A program made the position numbers and the translations under genes. From JAZGAE01 sp036475545 (GTDB taxonomy: Bacteria; Pseudomonadota; Alphaproteobacteria; DATDPM01), in contig JAZGAE010000099.1 of NCBI GenBank assembly GCA_036475545.1, forward strand, positions 1 to 10,481: a stretch of 10,481 nucleotides of DNA, read 5' to 3'. The notes beneath the pieces were generated by a model that worked only from the letters and a program-made list of their open reading frames with translations, was not told where the DNA came from and made no database searches. Of the stretch, positions 5,884 to 10,481 are shown piece by piece. Position 1 is the stretch's first letter. Each line of letters starts with the position of its first letter.

Positions 5884-6498
5884 ATGAAGAGATTTAAAAC
5901 CATCGACATTATCGGCGCCGTTCTCTTCGTTTTGTTGTTTTTCACCGCCATCCGCGTGATCGGAAACGCGCTGGTGAGCCCCGAGGAAGAGGCGCGGCCG
6001 ACGGCGGAGGCCCCGGCCGCGCCCGAGCCGGTGGTGGAGGCCGAGGCAGTGGAGGAAGCGGCGCCCGCGCCCGAGCCGGTCGTGGAGGCCGAGGCAGTGG
6101 AGGAAGCGGAGCCCGCGCCCGAGCCGGCCGCCGAGGTGGCGGCGGCGGCCGCGGAGGAAGAGGTGGCGGCGCTGGCCGCCGGCGACCCGAAGGCCGGCGC
6201 TGCGGTCTTCAAGAAGCACCTCTGCTTCGCCTGCCACAGGATGGAGCCCGGCAAGCACGGCGTGGGGCCGAGCCTGGCCGGCGTTTGGGGCCGCGAGGCC
6301 GCGGCCGTGGAAGGCTTCAAGTACTCCAAGGCCCTGGTGGACTCCGGGATCGTGTGGACCGAAGAAAACCTCGACCGCTGGCTCACCAATCCCAAGGCGA
6401 TGGTCCAGGGAAACAAGATGATCCTCGCCAAGCCGGTGACCGACGCCGGGCATCGCGCCAACCTGCTGGCCTATCTCAAGGAAGCGACAGGCGATTAG
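5884..6498 (+). CDS. cycM: membrane-anchored c-type cytochrome (CycM-like)
   Basis: This is a 204-residue class I cytochrome c held in the inner membrane by an uncleaved N-terminal segment (about 10-30, IIGAVLFVLLFFTAIRVIGN). The heme domain is periplasmic: CFACH (114-118) binds heme, and M179 in GNKM is the likely sixth ligand. In Bradyrhizobium the homologue CycM carries electrons from the bc1 complex to the aa3 oxidase, and the same role is inferred here. An Ala/Pro/Glu linker (about 35-98) includes two perfect-length 16-residue repeats, which may let the heme domain reach its partners. The ATG at 5884 has GTGAGG just before it; a GTG at 5875 with GGGAG eight bases upstream is an alternative that adds three residues. 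The gene is divergent from kdsB, as in other alphaproteobacteria. Confidence 0.9.
   Translation: MKRFKTIDIIGAVLFVLLFFTAIRVIGNALVSPEEEARPTAEAPAAPEPVVEAEAVEEAAPAPEPVVEAEAVEEAEPAPEPAAEVAAAAAEEEVAALAAGDPKAGAAVFKKHLCFACHRMEPGKHGVGPSLAGVWGREAAAVEGFKYSKALVDSGIVWTEENLDRWLTNPKAMVQGNKMILAKPVTDAGHRANLLAYLKEATGD
6022..6126 (+). repeat. 48-bp tandem repeat in the cytochrome linker
   Basis: Two units of exactly 48 bases (6022-6069 and 6070-6117) differ at only a few positions, and a third begins CCCGAGCCG at 6118 before diverging. Each unit encodes PEPVVEAEAVEEAxPA. Because the unit is a multiple of three, gain or loss by slippage changes linker length without breaking the frame. Confidence 0.9.
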
Positions 6499-6573
6499 GG
6501 CGCCCGTCCGACCGCATGGCGCGGCGGGCCGGGCATCGGGACTGTCGCCGGAGGGCATCATGGATCGGGCCGG

Positions 6574-6590
6574 CCGGGCACCGAGCCCGG
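6574..6590. terminator. short GC hairpin after the cytochrome gene
   Basis: CCGGGC (6574-6579) and GCCCGG (6585-6590) form a 6-bp stem with a 5-base loop about 75 bases past the cytochrome stop. No T-run follows, so an intrinsic terminator role is doubtful. The rest of the 6499-6686 intergenic stretch shows no clear promoter or gene. Confidence 0.25.
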
Positions 6591-6686
6591 GCCCGCTATG
6601 AAATCCGGACTCTTTCGATTATCCTTTGGCCGCGTTCCCGGTCCTCGGGGGCGGGCCTCGGCCGGTAGCCGCGACGGGTGCAGGGG

Positions 6687-7190
6687 ATGGCCAAACGAGA
6701 CCTTCCCGGATCCTCCGCCGACATGGAGGGGCTATCGCCACCGGAACGGCGGCTGGTCGGCCAAGCCCTTTCGTATTGGGGAGAGCTGCGGGGCGAGCGC
6801 CCGATGCCGTCCGTCGCGGACTTGCCCCTGGGCGCCGAGGAGGCCCGTGCGGGACGCGGCCTGTGGTCCCACCTCTACGTGGTCGCGCTCGAAAGCCAGA
6901 TCGGCGAGAGCGTCCTGAGTTACGCCGGCCGGACGCTGGCGACGGCCTGCGGCAAGGACCTCGAAGGGGCGCGCGCGGCGGACGTTCTGCCGCCGTCCCT
7001 GTGGGAAAAGTTGTCGGATGTTTTCCAGGCCGCCGCGGCCATGGGAAAACCGGTGTTGGCGAGCGGACCGTTCGTCACCGGCGACAACCGCGACGCCCTG
7101 TTCCGCGGCATCGTCATGCCCCTCGGCGACGGGGAGGGCGACGTCCGGCACCTGCTCGGGGCCTTCGGCTACACGTATTCTCCGCGCTGA
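6687..7190 (+). CDS. PAS-domain protein of the PAS_5 type
   Basis: This is a 167-residue single-domain protein. The pattern LSYWGELRGERPMPSVADLPL (28-48), followed by a Trp-Ser-His-Leu strand segment, a small Gly-containing helix region (about 79-95) and a late MPLGDGEGDVRHLLGAF strand pair (144-160), matches the PAS_5 family. This family is abundant in alphaproteobacteria and usually occurs as a stand-alone PAS fold. There is no kinase, cyclase or DNA-binding domain and no signal peptide, so it is presumably cytoplasmic. Ligand and function are unknown. The start could be ATG 6687 (GGGG touches it), GTG 6678 or ATG 6723. It is followed 72 bases later by the HisN-type phosphatase gene on the same strand, with no terminator evident between them. 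Confidence 0.75.
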   Translation: MAKRDLPGSSADMEGLSPPERRLVGQALSYWGELRGERPMPSVADLPLGAEEARAGRGLWSHLYVVALESQIGESVLSYAGRTLATACGKDLEGARAADVLPPSLWEKLSDVFQAAAAMGKPVLASGPFVTGDNRDALFRGIVMPLGDGEGDVRHLLGAFGYTYSPR

Positions 7191-7262
7191 CGGGCGGTCT
7201 TCCCGGGACGCCGGCGGCGGACCCCTCGCCGGGCCGGCGGGGCGGATGAGCCGCTTCCATTC

Positions 7263-8117
7263 ATGCCCGTTTCCGGTCAGACTGCGCCTATGAACCGCGT
7301 TCCAACCGCCACCGGTGCGTCCGTGAGCACCGAGGCGCTCGTTGGCCTCGCCGAGCGCATGGCGGACGCGTCCGGCACCGTGCTCAGGGGTTACTTCCGA
7401 ACCGACATCCGCGCGTACGAGAAGGCCGACTCGACACCGGTCACCATCGCCGACCGCGAGGTGGAAACGGCGCTTCGAGAGATGATCGAGGCCGAGTTCC
7501 CGGACCACGGCGTCGTCGGCGAGGAATTCGCGCCGGTGCGCCGGGACGCGCCCTACGTCTGGGTCGTCGACCCCCTCGACGGCACCAGCGGGTTCATCAC
7601 CGGAAAACCGTTGTTCGGGACGCTGATCGGCTGCGTCCACGACGGCATCCCCATTCTTGGGCTCATCGACCACCCGGTGCTTCGCGAGCGCTGGATCGGA
7701 GGGGAGGGCTTGCCCACCGCCTTCAACGGCGAGCGCGTCCGGGTCCGCTCCTGCGCCAAGCTTTCCGAGGCGATGCTGTACGCCACCACGCCGCACATGT
7801 TCGTCGGCGCCGACGCCTACGCCTTCGAGACTCTGTGCGAGGCGGTCAAGCGGCCGCAATACGGGGCCGACTGCTATGCCTACGCCATGCTCGCGACCGG
7901 CTTCGTGGACCTGGTGGTGGAGGCCAACATGAAGCCGTGCGACTTCTGCGCGCTCGCCCCGGTGGTGCAGGCCGCGGGCGGCATCATGACCGACTGGCAG
8001 GGGAAGCCGCTGGGGCTCGACTCGGACGGCCGCGTGATCGCCGCCGGCGACGAGCGGGTGCACGCCGAGGCGCTGAAGATTCTCTCCGCCGGAGGAGAGC
8101 CGGAGCAAGGGGGCTGA
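7263..8117 (+). CDS. hisN: inositol monophosphatase-family phosphatase, probably histidinol-phosphatase HisN
   Basis: The 284-residue protein has all the metal-site motifs of the Mg-dependent inositol-monophosphatase superfamily: GEE (86-88), DPLDGT (103-108) and a C-terminal Asp in CDFCA (D227). The fuller patterns, such as DSTPVTIADREVE (56-68), FPDHGVVGEEF (79-89), GFITGKPLFGTLI (110-122) and YGADCYAYAMLATGFVDLVVE (200-220), fit the histidinol-phosphatase (HisN) branch common in actinobacteria and alphaproteobacteria. That enzyme dephosphorylates histidinol phosphate late in histidine synthesis. Inositol monophosphatase or another sugar-phosphate phosphatase cannot be excluded by eye. The start is uncertain among ATG 7263, ATG 7290 and GTG 7323, and none has a good ribosome site. 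The catalytic fold begins near residue 24, so the first 20 residues may be non-coding. Confidence 0.85.
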   Translation: MPVSGQTAPMNRVPTATGASVSTEALVGLAERMADASGTVLRGYFRTDIRAYEKADSTPVTIADREVETALREMIEAEFPDHGVVGEEFAPVRRDAPYVWVVDPLDGTSGFITGKPLFGTLIGCVHDGIPILGLIDHPVLRERWIGGEGLPTAFNGERVRVRSCAKLSEAMLYATTPHMFVGADAYAFETLCEAVKRPQYGADCYAYAMLATGFVDLVVEANMKPCDFCALAPVVQAAGGIMTDWQGKPLGLDSDGRVIAAGDERVHAEALKILSAGGEPEQGG

Positions 8118-8121
8118 TGGC

Positions 8122-8167
8122 CGGGGAAGCCTTGGAAAACAGGCTTGGCGCGGCCCCGATTTCTTCC
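8122..8167 (+). terminator. possible intrinsic terminator after hisN
   Basis: Five bases after the hisN stop, CGGGG (8122-8126) can pair with CCCCG (8154-8158) around an inner perfect hairpin AAGCCT (8127-8132) with AGGCTT (8141-8146). A pyrimidine-rich tail ATTTCTTCC (8159-8167) follows. The outer stem leaves seven unpaired bases on one side, so it is weaker than a textbook terminator. It separates hisN from the binding-protein gene. Confidence 0.45.
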
Positions 8168-8212
8168 TAAGTTCGCTGCCGAACCCACCCAGACCGCTCG
8201 GATCACGCGATC

Positions 8213-10189
8213 ATGCGATCCCTCATCGCCGCGCTCTTCGCCCTTACGCTCGCCGCGTTTGCCGTCGCACCCGCCACCGGAATGGCCGCGAAGGCGGAGA
8301 CCGGCGGGGTCGTGAGCCTCGGGCTCTCGATCCACGGCGACCTCAAGTATCCGCCAGGGTTCGAGCATTTCGACTACGCCGACCCTGACGCCCCCAAGGG
8401 CGGGGAGGTGCGGCTTTGGGCGTTCGGAACCTTCGACAGCCTCAACCCCTTCATCATCAAGGGGGTGTCGGCCCAAGGCTGGCAGCTGACCATCGCGACG
8501 TTGCTCGCCGGCTCCGAGGACGAGCCGGCGTCGGCTTACGGATACGTCGCCGAAAGCGTGGAGGTGCCGCCCGACCGCTCCTGGGTCATATTCAACATCA
8601 GGCCCGAGGCGCGCTTTCACGACGGCTCACCGATAACCGCAGACGACGTGATCTTCTCCTTCGAGGCCCTGACGACCAAGGGCCAGCCCTTCTACCGCGT
8701 CTATTACGGCAACGTCGCCAGGGTCGAAAAACTGGGCGAGCGCAAGGTCAAGTTCAGCTTCATCGAGGGCAACAACCGGGAGCTCCCCTTCATCCTCGGC
8801 CAGTTCGCGATCCTCTCCAAGGCCTTCTTCGAGACGGCCGAGTTCGGCAAGACGACCCTGGAGCCGATCCTGGGAAGCGGCCCGTACCGGGTGGAATCGG
8901 TCGATCCCGGACGCTCCATCACGTACCGGCGGGTCGCCGACTACTGGGGCGCGGAGCTTCCGGTGAACCGCGGCCAGTACAACTTCGACGTCGTGCGCTA
9001 CGACTACTACCGCGACGCCACCGTGGCGCTCGAGGCTTTCAAGGCCTCGGAGTACGACTTTCGCCAGGAGAACACGGCCAAGGTCTGGGCGACGGGCTAC
9101 GACTTTCCGGCGTTGCGGCAGGGCCTGGTGGTCAAGGAGGAGATCGCGCACGAACAGCCGCAAGGCATGCAGGCCTTCATCTTCAACACCCGCCGCCCGT
9201 TCTTCCAGGACGCGAAGGTGCGCCGGGCGCTCGCCCAAGCCTTCGATTTCGAGTGGACGAACCGGGCTCTTTTCCACGGGGCCTACACCCGCACCAAGAC
9301 GTATTTCGCGAACTCGGAGCTCGCCTCGAGGGGGCTGCCGGAAGGCGAGGAGCGGGCGATCCTGGAGCGCTACCGCGGGCGGGTTCCCGACGAGGTGTTC
9401 ACGCAAACCTACGCGCCGCCGTCGAGCCAAGTCGAAGGCGGAATCCGGACGAACCTGCGCAAGGCACGCCGGCTGCTCGAGGACGCTGGTTGGGTGCTTC
9501 GCGAGAACAGGCTCGTGCACGAGGCGTCGGGCCAGCTCATGGAGTTCGAGATCCTCCTCGTCAATCCGCTCTTCGAGCGCATCGCGGCCCCGTTCAGGAA
9601 GAACCTTGAGCGCCTTGGCATCACCGCGCGCATGCGCACCGTGGATACCTCCCAGTACGAGTTCCGGGTCGAGAATTTCGACTTCGACATGATCGTGGGC
9701 GGCTGGGGCCAGTCGCTCTCGCCCGGCAACGAGCAGCGCGACTTCTGGAGCTCCTCGGCGGCGGAGACGATGGGAAGCCGCAACTCGATCGGCGTCAAGG
9801 ACCCCGTGGTGGACGAGTTGCTGGAGCTGGTGATCTCCGCCCCCGACCGCCAGAGCCTCGTCGCGCGGACCCGGGCCCTCGACCGGGTGTTGCTGTGGGG
9901 GCACTACGTCGTTCCCCAGTGGCACATCACGTACTTCCGCATCGCCTACTGGAACAAGCTCGCGCGTCCCGCGATCACGCCCAAGTACCAGCTCGGGCTT
10001 TTCAGCTGGTGGGTCGATCCGGCGAAGGCCGAACGGCTGCGGGCGGGGATCGGCAAAACGGAGGCGGTCGCGGAACCCGAGGAGGAGGCGGGCGGCGCGC
10101 CGAACACCAGGCTGATAGTGGCGGCCGCCGCCACGCTGGTGCTGGCATTGTGGATCGCCAGCCGTATCAGGGCCAGAAGGAAGGGCTAG
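8213..10189 (+). CDS. YejA-type extracellular solute-binding protein with C-terminal membrane anchor
   Basis: This is a family 5 periplasmic binding protein of an ABC importer for peptides. E. coli YejA is the closest familiar relative (about 600 residues; oligopeptides and microcin C). The 658-residue product has a signal peptide (about 1-28, hydrophobic core LIAALFALTLAAFAV), the YejA hallmark HGDLKYPPGFEHFDYADPDAPKGG (41-64; positions given because the match is long), RPEARFHDGSPITADDVIFSF (130-150) and GSGPY (221-225). The C-terminus is unusual. After the domain ends near WWVDPAKAERLR there is an acidic linker and a hydrophobic segment (634-650) followed by RIRARRKG, a stop-transfer anchor that would tether the protein to the inner membrane. 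The ribosome site is weak. Permease and ATPase genes are not in the window. The TAG stop lies inside the left arm of the following palindrome. Confidence 0.9.
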   Translation: MRSLIAALFALTLAAFAVAPATGMAAKAETGGVVSLGLSIHGDLKYPPGFEHFDYADPDAPKGGEVRLWAFGTFDSLNPFIIKGVSAQGWQLTIATLLAGSEDEPASAYGYVAESVEVPPDRSWVIFNIRPEARFHDGSPITADDVIFSFEALTTKGQPFYRVYYGNVARVEKLGERKVKFSFIEGNNRELPFILGQFAILSKAFFETAEFGKTTLEPILGSGPYRVESVDPGRSITYRRVADYWGAELPVNRGQYNFDVVRYDYYRDATVALEAFKASEYDFRQENTAKVWATGYDFPALRQGLVVKEEIAHEQPQGMQAFIFNTRRPFFQDAKVRRALAQAFDFEWTNRALFHGAYTRTKTYFANSELASRGLPEGEERAILERYRGRVPDEVFTQTYAPPSSQVEGGIRTNLRKARRLLEDAGWVLRENRLVHEASGQLMEFEILLVNPLFERIAAPFRKNLERLGITARMRTVDTSQYEFRVENFDFDMIVGGWGQSLSPGNEQRDFWSSSAAETMGSRNSIGVKDPVVDELLELVISAPDRQSLVARTRALDRVLLWGHYVVPQWHITYFRIAYWNKLARPAITPKYQLGLFSWWVDPAKAERLRAGIGKTEAVAEPEEEAGGAPNTRLIVAAAATLVLALWIASRIRARRKG

Positions 10190-10458
10190 AGCGGTTCTAG
10201 GTAGATAGGAGTCAATTTGATGGGAGCAAATCGGCTCATTCGGCCAGGCGCGGCGCGCCGCGCGCGGCGGGGCATCGGGCAAGCGCCGCAACGCCGCCCG
10301 GGGGGCCGATTTGCCCCACCGCAGGCCGGGTTCTTTTGCGCGCTGGCGTCGTTACCCGTCTTTTCCGATGTCCCCGCATCGCAATGCGACGGGTGCCTAG
10401 CCGGCGCGCAAAATCATCCCGGTCAAATGGTTCCTATCTACCTAAAACCGCTCTAGCC
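10184..10458. mobile_element. 275-bp composite palindrome, MITE-like
   Basis: Terminal inverted repeats of 37 bases (10184-10220) and 36 bases (10458-10423) match in 33 of 37 aligned columns, with only one mismatch in the outer 27. They begin GGCTAGAGCGGTT. Inside are two further hairpins: GCAAATCGGC (10226-10235) with GCCGATTTGC (10305-10314), and TTTTGCGCGC (10334-10343) with GCGCGCAAAA (10404-10413), the latter continued by ACCCGTC/GACGGGT. A transcript or single strand would fold as a three-way junction. Both ends read CTAG, consistent with a duplicated TA target as made by IS630/Tc1-mariner-type transposases. No convincing gene lies inside. The label mobile element is inference from structure; a structured RNA or terminator is the alternative. 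Confidence 0.6.
10248..10263. repeat. 16-bp perfect palindrome GCGCGGCGCGCCGCGC
   Basis: A perfect self-complementary 16-mer made only of G and C, lying in the loop region of the left inner hairpin of the 10184-10458 element. It would extrude as a small extra stem. Confidence 0.7.
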
Positions 10459-10472
10459 TGTTCGGAGCCCGT

Positions 10473-10481
10473 ATGTCGCGA
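10473..10481 (+). CDS. probable start of the next gene (partial)
   Basis: ATG TCG CGA (Met-Ser-Arg) runs off the right edge and is preceded by GGAG (10464-10467) with a 5-base spacer, the best-placed Shine-Dalgarno in the right half of the window. It begins 15 bases after the palindrome. By analogy with yej loci this could be a permease (yejB-like) or a second binding protein, but three codons cannot show that. Confidence 0.4.

Noticed and set aside
4942..6561. 539-codon minus-strand frame that ends as KdsB
   Set aside because: The upstream part is antisense to the cytochrome gene and is rich in His/Gly/Arg shadow sequence. KdsB homology begins only near 5685.
6732..8108. 458-codon minus-strand frame opposite the PAS and hisN genes
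   Set aside because: It lies antisense to hisN, whose metal-binding motifs are intact on the plus strand, and shows no domain of its own.
8627..10291. 554-codon minus-strand frame opposite the binding-protein gene
   Set aside because: The plus-strand product is a clear family 5 binding protein; the minus frame is compositional shadow.
10217..10456. 79-codon frame inside the palindrome
   Set aside because: It is built from inverted-repeat arms and hairpin sequence, has no ribosome site of note and resembles no family; it is more likely a by-product of the repeat.

Overview
The window is about 10.5 kb of very GC-rich chromosomal DNA, and its gene content and order point to an alphaproteobacterium, probably near Rhodospirillales or Rhizobiales. 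The main reasons are a membrane-anchored CycM-type cytochrome c divergent from kdsB-pheA, a PAS_5-type PAS protein, an alphaproteobacterial-style HisN phosphatase and a YejA-type binding protein. The assignment rests on recognising protein families by eye; no search was run. High GC opens long antisense reading frames over almost every real gene, and these were discarded.

Left part (1-3300): a minus-strand genome-maintenance and secretion cluster, in transcription order SRP RNA (ffs, 3257-3160), dnaX (3096-1216), ybaB/ebfC (1219-896, overlapping dnaX by 4 bases) and recR (866-258). The same order is known from Bacillus subtilis. Downstream of recR lies a structured non-coding stretch that holds a second, degenerate copy of the recR 3' end. 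Middle (3396-5874): a small SprT-like zinc metalloprotein on the plus strand converges on a minus-strand kdsB-pheA pair (CMP-KDO synthetase and prephenate dehydratase). A hairpin-rich repeat sits between sprT and pheA. The kdsB/cytochrome intergenic region separates divergent transcripts.

Right part (5884-10481): all plus strand. It holds a membrane-anchored cytochrome c with a tandem-repeat Ala/Pro/Glu linker, a PAS_5-domain protein, a HisN-type inositol-monophosphatase-family phosphatase, and a YejA-type peptide-binding protein that has an unusual C-terminal membrane anchor. The binding protein is followed at once by a 275-bp composite palindrome (10184-10458). This has 36-37 bp terminal inverted repeats enclosing two further hairpins. 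A well-spaced Shine-Dalgarno and ATG just after it (10473) probably begin the next gene.

The genes are mostly housekeeping: DNA replication and repair, protein targeting, LPS KDO activation, Phe and His biosynthesis, respiration and peptide uptake. I see no defence system, CRISPR, prophage or intact transposon. The most interesting material is non-coding. The 10184-10458 palindrome and the region after sprT (3911-4014) look like two members of one mobile-repeat family. Both begin CTAGAGC, and in both the TAG inside that motif is the stop codon of the upstream gene.
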